DNA from: Ottelia alismoides
Taxonomy: Eukaryota; Streptophyta; Magnoliopsida; Alismatales; Hydrocharitaceae
Assembly (NCBI GenBank): GCA_037367405.1
Contig: JAZKJV010000607.1
Coordinates: 380,501 to 444,500 of the forward strand
Length of the DNA stretch: 64,000 nt
Reading direction: 5' to 3'
Position 1 is the stretch's first letter. Every line of letters starts with the position of its first letter. The notes beneath the pieces are model-generated. The model searched no databases. It saw nothing but the letters and a program-made list of their open reading frames with translations, and was not told the origin of the DNA. Positions 31,480 through 43,875 of the stretch are shown here, one piece after another. Both the position numbers and the translations under genes were made by a program.

Positions 31480-33010
31480 AGTTACATCATCTTTGCGGAA
31501 TTCATCAACCTCATAGAAAGACGTATTAATATCTTTGATGTATAGCTCCATAGAGGAACCTTCCAATATTTTGAATGTCTTGCTCTTATACTTTGTCATG
31601 ACTAGTCGTTTTAACTCGTATTAGATATCGGCAGTGACGAGCATGAAGTATTTAGCACTTCCCAGAGACACGGGACGGGCATCAACTTCAACTTTTTGAA
31701 CTAATGTCAGCATTATTACTTAAACATGCAATGCTTACATAATCATATTCAAGATGTCGTGTGGTCTCCAAAAAGTATGCATTTAATCCAATCTAGCTCA
31801 GAAATCCAAAATGCACAACATAAGCTTGATCTCCTTGAATTTTTATATCCATGAGGAAGATACCACATATGCTTTATCGCACGTAGATGGACTTTCTCTT
31901 GATGTTCTTCATGACTACCATGACACTTGTTGTAGTTTTTAACTTTTTACCTTCGGTATCGAACTAAAAAACCTTTAACATTCATAACCTCTAAGGATAT
32001 CAAATTCTTTCAGTTTCAAAACATGTCGGACTTTTAATTATATGCTCGCCACATTATCACGCATCTCATATGAACTGAGCAACTATTAATATTTGCATGT
32101 TGCATCATCTTCCATGATGGCACTTTCACCATCTATCTTCCCTTAAGTTGAGAATCTCTCTTTAGTTGGTGTCATATTGTAAGAAATGCAGGAATTCTCA
32201 TAATGAGGATGCATCAGATCAACCACCATAAGGGCCGAGTATTCTCAAGAATATGAGTCTTCAAGTGTTATTGCAGCAACTATGGGTTCACCTTTTTTAT
32301 TTGGACATTTATTCTTCCAGTGTCCTCCTAATTTCTTATAGTAGTTATAGATGTCCTTGAGAGTGCCAATGAAAGATGGAATGAAAACTTCATGTTATAT
32401 CACATGGGAAGAGATACTATTAAAAGTCAAGCAGCACCTTTATCCTCTATCCTAACATCTATGCCAGGCAACTCTAGAAAGTATTAAACTGATCAGCACT
32501 CTCTTTCATAACCTTCTTGCATGCAGATGAAGAATAAGTGTAGCTTCAAATACAACTTGTTATCCAAAGAGTTTCTTATATGTAGACTGTCGAGCATCAA
32601 CCAGAAATCTGTGTACGAATTCAATATCAGTGGATTCACTCAACTTTACCAACGAAGTATTTTGAGTGATTGACATGTTCTTTCAGGGGTTTTATTTATT
32701 ATATGCAGAGAAAGTATAGGCATTGCTTCAAAAGCAACTTGCTGGTCAAAAACTTCCTTATATATAGACTCCTATGCTTCTACTACAAACCTGCCCACAA
32801 GATTCGTCATATGTGACCTTGATTATCACCTCCTCTGTCATAGCCAACTTGGTTGTCGAGTACACCTTTTACTCTTGCATTGCCAACTTATCAAGGTTTG
32901 TTCCTTCAATTTCCTTTTATAGAGCAACGTCAAGATCCCTTATTGGTTTAGACCCATCGGCATCTTGACTTGCCATCCAAATGTTTCTCCGAGTGAACTT
33001 TTTAATCTTC
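31480..33010 (-). pseudogene. Decayed retrotransposon gag remnant, minus strand
   Basis: On the minus strand the DNA opens with MASQDADGSKPIRDL near 32970 and much later gives YNYYKKLGGHWKNKCPNKKG near 32340, which resembles a zinc knuckle that has lost its first cysteines. Between them the frame has many stops. It looks like a copia gag of a different lineage. LTRs and pol were not found. The remaining DNA to 33419 shows nothing recognisable. Confidence 0.4.
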
Positions 33011-33424
33011 ATTTTATGTGAGGACATCACTCTGCCTACAATAAATATTCAGTGAACCTGATTCATGCCAAATTTTGCAAAAAAAAAACAAGCATGAAAT
33101 GATTTATATAAGCAGATTGCAAGGTTTTGGTAGTCGTAGATCATTCTTTTCTTATGGAAAAAAAGAAACACAAAATGATGACAGGTGATTGAGTATCCCC
33201 GACGCTAGGGCTTATGGAGCTTATATGAGAAGTCCCGGTAAAAGAACACATCCATATACATAACTCCTAATATACATGTTGGACAGAATGACACCTGCTC
33301 CCCCTAAACTTCTCATATTCCCCGGTTCTGACCGGACGTTTAGGAGGTCATAAATTAGATTATAACTATATCGGAATGATGGGATAGTTAGTATTCTTGG
33401 CATCCCAACATGTTGATTGATTAT

Positions 33425-33584
33425 TGTAGAGGTTTATATTATGTTATGACTGTTCCGCATTTCCTATATATATAATGTACGTCTATGTAATTTACCCAAG
33501 GGTTTTCTCTCTATATAAGAGACCCGAGTGCTCTATGGAATAATATCTCAGAGTATCCTTTTACTCTAACATGGTATCAGAGCC
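33425..33584 (+). repeat. D 5' LTR and primer-binding site
   Basis: LTR 33425-33571 followed directly by TGGTATCAGAGCC. The promoter pair CTATGTAATTTACCC and CTCTATATAAGAGACCC is present. The joint ATG opens a seven-codon uORF (MVSEPKS). A C-rich leader with long C-runs follows to about 33850. Confidence 0.92.
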
Positions 33585-33867
33585 AAAATCCTAGCCTAAG
33601 GTTTTCTCCACCCGCCGCCGCCGCCTCTCTCCAGCCGGGCCTCCTCCTCTCGCCGCCAGGCCCTCTCGCGCCCCTCTCCAGTCACCGGGCGCCCCCTCCC
33701 GTCGCTCCTCACCAGCCGCCGGGCCCCACCCTTGCCGCCGCAGGGACCCCCCCCCCCCCCCCGCCTCCCCTTGCCGTCGGGACCCCCCCTTTCCGTCGCC
33801 GGGTCCCCACCCACCTCCTCTTGCCGTCGAGAGCCCCCCCTTGTCGTCGGGGCTCAGTCCACCGCTG

Positions 33868-33925
33868 ATGGGTTCAAGTGCATAAGTCTACATATGCACT
33901 TGAATCCTAACGTGTCTGTGTAGAC
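33868..33925 (+). promoter_or_regulatory. D leader cassette: uORF1, hairpin, uORF2
   Basis: Identical to the cassette of C: uORF1 33868-33885 (MGSSA), stem 33870-33884 with 33893-33907, loop GTCTACA 33886-33892, and TGTAGAC 33919-33925 with the uORF2 stop in it. The gag ATG is at 33971. Confidence 0.77.
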
Positions 33926-33970
33926 ACTAGTTCTGTTGTCTCTCATCCCTTGGTCTTCCTCTCCGGCATT

Positions 33971-36900
33971 ATGTCAGACCAAAAGATTGATATGCCCGCC
34001 ATAGGTGCCTTCAAAGGCTCGGCACCAATAGTCAAGATGGACGGGACGAACTACGAACTCTGGGCTATGCAGTTCCTGAGTCTTATGAAGTCGTGTGGTA
34101 AGAAACATATTCTTACCGAAGAGGAGCCGGCAGAGAAGACGGGGATTTATGCCTCATGGGAGGCGGACGATGCGTATGCCAAAGTTTGGTTGTCAGGGCT
34201 CACGATGGAGATAGCAAACGACGTCCTTCATCAACCCACCGCCAAGGCGATGTGGGATATTCTGGACACTACATACTCTCAAGTGCGGAACGAGACGAAG
34301 ATGCTGCAGTTGCAGCATGATATTTTTACCACGAAGCAAAATGGGAGGCCTCTTCATTCTCTGTACACGTCTCTTCGTGGAATGTTCGAGAAGTTATATA
34401 GCACCATCACGCTCACAGCAACACCAGAACAGCAGAAGACGTTCCGCAACGCCACTATGGTAGGCGTATTACTTGCTGCCCTGGACCTAGAGTACGAGGC
34501 AGCACGCTCTCAGATCCTTGCCGATGCCACTATTCTACCGATGGAAGAAGTCTACAGTAGACTCAGTCGTGTACCGGTTCCATCAAATACAGCGACTCCA
34601 CCTCCCTCGGCAATGGCAGTCTCCAGAGGACGTGGTAGTTCATCTTCATTTCGTGGCAGAGGAAGTGGTAGACGTGGCCGAGGAGGTCATGTCCGTTCTA
34701 CGTGCTCATTCTGTCGTCGTACTGGTCATTCGGAGGATACATGTTATTCCAAGCATGGCTTCCCTCCTTCTGCACGTGTCGCTGATCATGTTCAGGGTCC
34801 ACCAGCATCTACTCCAGATCACAGGTTCGAGGAGCTAGTGGCACGGCTTCGTGATATTATGCCACAGTCATCTTCAGAGTGTGTTGACGCTTCTGACATT
34901 GCGGCTTCGATGTCAGCTAGTACATCTGCTACTGCCATTACCTCAGGTAGTACTTCAGTCTCCTGTCGTAACTATTATCTCATAGGTTGGATTGTTGATT
35001 CTGGAGCCACCCATCATCTCTGTCGTGATAGAGATATCCTGCAGTCCTACAGAGCTGTTCAGCCTGGTCGCTCCGTACTCATAGTTGATGGCACTCATTC
35101 CCCTATTGTCGGTAAGGGGGAGACAGCTTTACTGCCCTCTATGCACTTACAAAATGTTCTACATGCACCGGAGTTCTCCATGAATTTATTATCAATTAGT
35201 CAGATTACAAGAGATTTGCACTGTCGTGCTATATTTGATCCATCTTCTGTCATTTTTCAGGACATACTAACGGGCAGGGTGATTGGCTGTGGCTCTGAGC
35301 ACAATGGTCTCTATCGTCTCGTACGGAACTCCTATGCTGGCGTCTCACTACATTCTCAGGGTTCCGTATCTCCATATACCTGGCATCTTCGATTTGGTCA
35401 CCTGCCGCTACAGAAAATGCGTCACCTCCTGCCTCAGATCTCTTCGAATTCGTCATTTCGTTGTGAAGCGTGTCAGTTAGGGAAGCACCATCGGTCCAAC
35501 TTCCCCAGTCGTCAGGGTCGGAGCAGTCGCTCCCCATTTGAGTTATTCCATATAGATATTTGGGGTCCCAGTCGTGTCCCAGATCATCAGGGGCACAGGT
35601 TCTATCTAGTTGTAGTTGACGATATCTCTCGAGTGTCTTGGACTTTACTTCTTAAAAATAAATCCGAAACAGGAAGTGTTATTCAAAATCTTATCAATGA
35701 AGTGCAAAATGTTTTTTAATCTATTATTAAGTATGTGCGTACGGACAATGCATTGGAATTCTACACTCGTTCCCTTGCTCGCTTCCTTTCCTCCAAGGGC
35801 ATTATCCACCAAACCACATATGCATACACATCTCAACAAAATGGTGTTGCAGAACGGAAGCATCGACACTTTCTTGATATTGCTCGCACATTACTTATTC
35901 AGAGTTGTGCCCCATTAGCCTTTTGGGGGGATACTATACTTACAGCATGGTATCTGGTCAACCGCATGCCTGCTACTGTTCTTGGGGAAAAGTCTCCTAT
36001 CTCTGTTCTCTTTCCTGACAAGGATTTGTTTTCACTTACACCTCGGGTCTTTGGCACAGTTGCGTTTGTTCACCGGTTATCTCCAGGACTTGATAAGCTC
36101 TCTCCTAAAGCTATCAAGTGTGTTTTTGTGGGCTACTCGAGGACACAGAAAGGATATCGTTGCTATGACCCCATTCATGACAAGTACTATGTGAGTGCCA
36201 ATGTTACATTTTTCGAACCGGTCATGTACTTCTCCCCTGCATGTGACAGATTGGTCTCCTCCACACCCACGGATACTAATGTTTATGTGCCTCCGCCTCC
36301 AAGCCTGGGTCAATCCGACTCCACTACACCACCACCACCACCACCACCACCACCTCCGATTGTACCATTTCCTAAGTTCTATACAAGGCGGTCCGGCCCT
36401 GCTCAAGCTACATGCCAACCATCCAGCACGCCTCAGGTATGTTCTGATGTTATCACTAATGATGGGTTAGATAATGCACCAGTGCAGGAGCCTTTACTAC
36501 AGGAGGAGGATCCGCCAGTCACCACAGTGATAGATGATCTTGATTGGCCTATTGCTCAAAGGAAGCAGAGAAGACAATGTGCATCATATCCTCTTGCGTC
36601 TCAAGTATCATTTCATCGTCTCAATGGGGATTTCCAGAGATTTGCAGCAGCTGTCTCGTCGGTTGAGATTCCACGGACCTATCAAGAAGCCATGAAGATT
36701 GATTGATGGCGTCTAGCTATGGAAGAGGAGATGCGTGCCTTACAGTCTCGAGGGACTTGGTCTCTAGTCCCCATTCCTCCAGGTGCCTCTGTGGTGAGCT
36801 GCAAGTGGGTGTTTACGGTGAAATATCATGCAGATGGGCATCTCGACAGATACAAGGCCAGACTTGTTGCACGTGGATTTACCCAAACTTATGGGGTAGA

Positions 36901-37870
36901 TTATTTGGACACTTTTTCACCAGTGGCTCGACACTCCACTCTTCGCATCCTCCTATCTATTGCTGTGGCACGTGACTGGACCATTTTTCAGCTTGATGTC
37001 AAGAATGCTTTCTTGTATGGTGATCTACAAGAGGAAGTCTACATGCAGCAGCCACCAGGGTTTGCTGCTGAGGGGGAGACTTAGATGGTGTGCAAACTTC
37101 ATAAGGCTATCTATGGCCTCAAACAGAGTCCCCGGGCATGGTTCGAGAAGCTTTCCCAGCTGATTGAACGACCGGGGTTCAAAAGATCAAATGCGGACCA
37201 TTCACTGTTCATCCAGAAGACCCCTAGAGGTACAGTTGTTTTCATGATATATGTTGATGACATTTTAGTTACAGGAGATGATGCTCAGGGAATTGAGATA
37301 ACCAAATCCCTGTTGGGAAGTCAGTTTATTACGAAGGATCTAGGCACCATACGATATTTTCTGGGGATAGAGTTTGCAAGTGCACAAGGAATGGTAATGA
37401 CTCAAAGAAAATATGTCACAGACTTGCTAGTGGAAACAGGAATGACTGGATGCAGACCGTCGAGCACGCCTATGGACCCAAGCATGAAGCCGTACGACAA
37501 TGATACCGAAGAGGTGGACAGAAGAAGATACAGAGAGATGGTGGGTAAGCTCTTATACATTACTATAACTCGATCGGATATTGCCTTTGCAGTAAACCGG
37601 GTGAGTCAATTTATGGAGCAGCCTAGGCAAGTTCATATGGATGCCTTGTATATGATATTGAGATATCTGAAGTCTTCCCCAGGCACAGGGTTGCTATTCA
37701 GAAAAGATACAGATCTGTCTATTTCCGCTTGTGCAGATGCAGACTATGCAGGATGTCCAAAGGATCGTAAATCTACTTCTGGATTTGCTATCTTCATAGG
37801 AAGCTCTTTGGTTTCTTGGAAAAGCAAGAAACAGACTGTTGTGGCGAGATCCAGTGCTGAATCCGAGTAC
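33971..37870 (+). pseudogene. D Gag-Pol polyprotein, left part, broken
   Basis: Gag, protease (WIVDSGATHHLC) and the integrase start are open to a TAA at 35717-35719. The frame continues through the integrase core (VRTDNALEF, VAERKHRHFLD) to a TGA at 36704-36706, then RT to a TAG at 37082-37084. RT with YVDDILVTGD near 37250 and RNase H follow up to the chromovirus at 37871-37876. Three point stops and a two-codon in-frame loss near 37380 distinguish it from C. Confidence 0.92.
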
Positions 37871-37875
37871 AGAGC

Positions 37876-40800
37876 TGTAGCATCCGGTTTCCAATCAAAC
37901 CCGAAGTCGTCCGATTTTGGGTCTAATGAACCCAAAAGCGTTGTCGGTCAATACTAAACAACTTAAAACGATCAATTAATCGTAAATCAAAAGTTGTTCG
38001 GGAGAAATCGACCAAAAATCGGTCAATCCGTAACGCGTGCCGTGAAAAGCCGCGACGCAAATTCGGAAACCGCAAAACGAACCGAGACCATCATGAGATC
38101 CGATTCGACAACACGAGACCAACGGAATCGACCGTTCGTCAATCGGGGGTCGTTTGATATTTTTAGTTCGTAAAATTTAAACCCAAACCGAAATCGTATC
38201 ACGAAAATTTCGGGCATCCAAACCCGACCGAAAGTATATCAATATTATACTCATATTGATAATCGTTCAGAGACGATCAAATCGAGATATTTCGCGTCGA
38301 AGTTCGGTATTCGAGGCGTGAATACGATCAAATTTTTCATTTCAAATAAATGAATCAAAAAAAAATAAAATAAAAAAAATCCAGAACAGTAGCAGAGTCT
38401 GCTACTGTCCACCCACTCGTTTTTTTTCTTTTTCTCTTTCATCTCCACTTGGCGTTTTGATTTCTCCATTTGGATGGAATTGGGGCATATTCTTTCCTAT
38501 ATATATAACATAAAGCCCCTACCACTTCGTATTCTCCTCCTTTTCTCTATTTCCAACGAAAGAATCCTCTCTTTCCTACTCTATTTCTCCACTTCTCTTT
38601 CCCATTTCTTCCCTTAGTTATCGTCAAGCTCTCCGGTCGAAGATCCAGCTTTCATTATCTTCCAAAGGTTGCTGGGAAGTTGCTGTCCACAACAACTCAA
38701 AGGGGAGCAGCTGCTGCTATAAGGATCAGCCTCCTTCTGCAGCCTTCATACAAAGCCAATTGCTGGAGCATCTTTACAACCTTCTTGATGCAAAAGAGTC
38801 TCCACAGCCCCTATATGTTTATGATCTCTATTTCAGAGATCTAAATCTAATTAGGTACCATCCTTTACCCTCATCTCCTTGCTGCCATGCATGTGCCATA
38901 GCATCCTCTCTTGCAAACTGAGAAAAGTTTTCATGATTTTGATTTTCTACTACAAATCTCCATTTAATAAATCTGGAAATGAAATTAAATCTCATGTTAT
39001 TATCTCCATGTTTGTTTATGTCGGTATTGAGGAATGCATTTTCGTATGGTTGTATGTGATTGATAGTAAACATTGAGATTTTTGAAATAAATCTGATATA
39101 TGATATAAAAAGGAATGGGAATTCAGGGACAAATACATGCAAGGATAAGAAAGACCCTAACATTACGTGGATATATCATGTGAGATGTACAATGTGTTCC
39201 TTATTAGGCTTGGAAAGTTGGGGAGTTGATCAACATGCCTAAATGTAAATGTGCCATGTTAAGCCTTATGTGATGTTAGGATAAAAGGGTACTATTGGGT
39301 AAAAATATTTGTTAATCACCAATCTAGTTCGTCTAAGGATTTTAGAAATATTTGAAGTGCATTGATTAATAATTAAGAAGCTCAAATGTGAAGCTTCAAA
39401 AGAAAACAGAACAAAAATACAAGAAGAATACACGCTCCAACTATTGTGTGCACCGCTACAACTTGAGTTGCATTGGTGCCCAAGAAAGCTGGAATCTTCC
39501 TGGAATGGATGTGCACCTGTACATATCACATTGTACTAGTAAACTATGAACTTGTCCCAAACAAGTATCTGATGTAAACCGGTACATCACTCTGGTACTG
39601 GTACAATAAAACCTTGGGACCCTACTCTATCTAAAATTTACTGGTAGAAGAAGTATCTATATTAGTATACCATCTTTAGATGAAATTTGTATTGGATCAA
39701 ACATATAATTTCTATGGCACTTGACAAAGAAACTATGATTTAAAATACCCGTGAAGGTTAGCTTTATGCATAATTGCAAAAGTCCTATTGCTATAACACA
39801 AATTCATGAGCAATTTCACTATAAGGTTATGTGCATTGATTTACATTGGCCGTAAATGACTTGGTGAGGTGAATCTAGATGGGAGAAAGATACATAAATC
39901 TGAGAGTTAGGTAGAGTATGACAATAAATAATTAATGAATTAAGGGTAGTCATACTAAAGTAAGATGACGAAGATACCCTATGGTATTTAATATGAATAA
40001 GATCATTAGCTCTAGATTTTTGATTTAACAACTCAAAATTCGAGAATTTTAGTGGGAATTAAACCCCAATTTAAGATCTGATCATTAGATCTTAAATTCA
40101 TGTATGAACAAAGTTAGAATTTACGGGTTTTGTCCCATATTGAGATAAATCCTTGATTTCATAATGTTAGGATGAAAGTTTAGGTGAAAATGCTAAGTGT
40201 TTTTACATCAATAATCATCTTCACCAATAACCATAGTGTAACCTACTATATGAATATGATTAGCACAATGATGGGTGGATCGTTCATTAGATCTGTAAAG
40301 TCAATTACATAAGTTATAGAGGTATGAATATATAATAAATGGACCTAAATGGTTATTAAGAATCAATGACAAATAATTGTGCCAGTCATGGTGACTTTTG
40401 CACCTGACTGTGCGAGGGGGCGGTGACCCTCACCTGGGCGGAAGAAAGGAAGCCCAGTTAGGGCAGCGGCCGCTTAATGCGCGGGTTTAGGATCCCAGTC
40501 TTTTACACGGTTTTTACGCGAGCTCGCAATGTTTTTACGCCTCGTTGGGATCCAGACTTTAGACCAGTTCCGTTGACCCTGTCTTTTAGGATACCCAGGC
40601 GGGGGATCCTTGGTTTTCAGTTTTTACGTACGAGCTCGTCCGCCCGTACTAGTCGGGCAGTTTTCAAGAGCGACTTTTCTAGGGAGTCTCTCTCACCCGT
40701 CTCAGTGGCGTAGTTGGGGAGTAGACCTATCCCTCTATTGGACCGCGCTTCCAATTAGAGGGCGAGACGGAAGAGCCATTTGCAGGCTTCTTCACCGCTT

Positions 40801-41637
40801 GAGTTTCTTCGCCAAACAGACTTGGCGATTCTATATCTAGATCATCCATATCTACATCTACAACATCTGGAGCTATATCTGAAACATTGAAGTTAGAATT
40901 TGAAAAGTTATGATCAAAAGACCATTCTCTCTACCCAAGAGTTTAAATAAATTAATAGATCTCTACAATCTCAACTTTTCCATTTTTCACTCGCCAACTT
41001 GATCTCTAAGGAAATTGATATATGCATTCACACTCATACACTCATGATTACACAATTGCTATATAAATATGACATATGGGAAATGCCGGGTTCTGGGGGA
41101 AAACATTAGAAACGCATTACAAACAAACCCTTTTTACTTACGCAAGTAGATGTAGATTTTACTTATACTACCTTTCTACTTGCCTGCTTTTGTACATATG
41201 AAATGTCAAGTTATTTTTATAACTTTTAGGGAGGTACCAGCAATGGCTGACGCCTCTTCTTTCCTATTTTGTGTGTGGCAGGCAAACAGCCTGCAGCTCA
41301 GTAGATACATGCTTCCAAGAGATAGAGTTTATACTCGACGGTATGAATTTCTTGCCTCAGTTTTTGTTCAGATAATGGTGTAAATGTTATCTCTTTTGTA
41401 TCACACTTTGGGATATATGTTATGAATGGCAGATCATTGTACATGTTGTAACTTGATATGAATATTAATGAAAAGAAAATTTTGGTGCCATTGTCTCTTT
41501 TTCTTTGTGGTTATGTGATGGAAATGAATGTCATAAACAAAAAAATTTTCCCTGCTTTTCTACAACTTTGCGATCAATGTGAATAAAATATTGCGAATTT
41601 TGTCGTAAACGGGTACCCGGATCCTGAGGGGTTCACA
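37876..41637 (+). repeat. Chromovirus 5' LTR (3.76 kb)
   Basis: TGTAGCATCCGG...GGGGTTCACA. A TATA-like CCTATATATATAAC near 38495 suggests U3 of about 0.6 kb and a transcribed R-U5 of about 3.1 kb. A GC-rich block at about 40415-40860 stands out in AT-rich surroundings. All open frames in it are short and most differ from those of the solo LTR; I call none as genes. Confidence 0.93.
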
Positions 41638-41892
41638 GTTTGGTATCAGAGCAGTGGTACCCCGATATGCACATTCGCAGTATTTCAATTCCGATCGCAT
41701 TAAATTCTCGAATAGCGACAGTCTTTCGACTTATCGTGAGTTCGAGAAGGGAAATATGACATTCATATTCAATAACCACAGATGTCACCAAGTTCATTAA
41801 TTTTCATATTATATCCCAAAAAGAGAAAAGCATTTATGATAAATATCTGTCTAGGGCATTTTTATGACTAATTATGGTTCTCATGCAGAGCC

Positions 41893-43875
41893 ATGGCATC
41901 TCAACCAAGTCAGGATACTTCTGATCAGCTGGCACGCATACTGAGCGCACTTACTGATCTTCAGCAGCAGCAGGCTGCTATGAGAGGCCAGCAGGAGCAG
42001 ATATTGGCCCAGCAGACCGAGATTGCTGACAGGCAGACGGACATAGAGATGAGATTTGAGGACCTGTCTGATTTCACGTACCATCCATCCCAGGATGGGA
42101 TACGACAGGACCAGCACCAGTCCGTTGAGGTGGAGCAGCCTCATCCTGACGATCCACTAGAGGACATTCCAGAGCGTGGAGCTGAGGAGGATGCAGACTT
42201 GGACAGGGAGCAGGACCCTGTTGACTTTGCTGGCGAGGATGCACACGAGTATTCCGCTATTTACAGACACCAGTCGGTTTTCACGTCCTACCAGCGGGCC
42301 AACATACCCTTGTTTGAGGGTACAGGTCCACCAGATGATGCTGAGCAGTGGCTGAAGAGAGTGATGAAGGTGCTCAGGGCGATTCATGCGCCACAAGACA
42401 CGTGGCTATCTTTCATAGAGTATTCACTGACAGACTTCGCCGAGCGATGGTGGGAGGCTGTAGTGTCCGAGTTAGGCCGAGAGCCTACTTGGAACGATTT
42501 CGAGACGAAGTTCCGAGGCCACTTCTTTTCTGCGAAGTGGAAGGAGTCCCAGCGCCGACTTTTTGCAGAGCTTCGTCAGGGACAGATGACAGCCAGGGAT
42601 TATTTTATCAGATATACAGAGTTGTCACGACATACACGAGCAGCTGGCGCATTTTCAGAGGAGAATCTGGAAAAGTTCATTGGCGGCATGCGAGAGGAGG
42701 TGCAGGAGAAGCTGGCAGGACTACATATCACTTCTATCTCCGAGGCTACCGATGCTGCGGAGAAGTTCGAGGACATCAGGGGGAGACGTTTCGGGAGCTC
42801 ATCTGGAGCAGTTCCTAGACCGCGGCGATCTTTTGGACCGATACGTCAACCGTTTCAGCAGCAAAGGTCAGACAGACGGTTCCGACCTACAGGTTCGTCC
42901 TTCACGGGCAGTGCCCGCTCTTCTCCATCGACTACTCTAGGAGGAGCACTCGCCGGACGTGGCACAGAGTCCGCTCGACCATCTGGATCGCAGCGAGCAG
43001 ATAGACCACCTGCAGGACCAGCTCGGAGTACAGGCACAGCTACTCCACCTACCAGGCCAGTCAGATGCTACCGATGTCATGAGTGGGGACACTATCGCTC
43101 ACAGTGCCCACAGGTAGCTGGTGAGCCTCAGCCACAGCCTTCACAGTCACAGCCTCAGGCACAGCGTTCAGGGAGTTTCCATGGTAGGAACTCCAATTTT
43201 AGGCGACAGCAGCAGAGACAGACGCAGAGTGTGGCGGGATCTAGTGCTGCATCAGCCAGGCAGGGACAGTTACATGCCGTTACTGAGGATCAGGCACGTT
43301 CAGCAGCTACTGTGGTGAAAGGTATGGTCTCAGTCTTGGGCCGACCTTTCCATGTTTTATTCGATTCCGGCGCGACACACTCTTTCCTTGCTTCGAGGTT
43401 GCTTGTTTCTTTAGATAGAGTTGCAGAGACGCTATCGTCTCCATATCACATCCGAGGGCCAGGTGGCCAGTTATTTGTCATATCTCTGATAGTCAGGCAC
43501 TTACCCATACTGATTGGAGGTCATGAGATGATCGCAGATTGTCTACTTCTGCAGCTTGATGAGTTCGACTTGATATTGGGCATGGATTGGTTATCTACTC
43601 ATCATGCACTTGTTGATTGCTTTAGGAAGACCGTTGTCTTCAGGATTCCTGATCCACTCGAGTTCACTTTTGAGGGTACTTTGCATGACTCCGCCATGGA
43701 GTATATTTCAGTGTTGCGGGCCCAGCGACTTGTTGATCAGGGTTGTGATTCATACCTTGCATTTGTGCGGGAGGTATCTGATCAGGAGCCGATGATACAG
43801 GACATCCGAGTAGTATCAGAATATCCAGATGTCTTTCCTGATGAGCTACCAGGGCTACCTTCTGAGAGAGAGAGA
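41893..43875 (+). pseudogene. Chromovirus Gag and protease
   Basis: The ATG at 41893 (MASQPSQDTSDQLARILSAL) follows a 255-nt leader. A Gln-rich coiled-coil-like start leads to the capsid region (FEGTGPPDDAEQWLKRV, ERWWEAVV, FSAKWKESQRRLFAELRQG), a CCHC knuckle CYRCHEWGHYRSQC and the protease FDSGATHSFLAS with LILGMDWLSTH. The frame is open to the start of RT, where a GA dinucleotide repeat at 43865-43876 carries two extra bases and shifts the frame. Before that point the protein is complete. Confidence 0.9.

Noticed and set aside
38828..39163. A 111-codon frame repeated exactly at 47916-48251
   Set aside because: It is repeated only because both LTRs of one young element carry it; no protein features, and it is not kept in the solo LTR.
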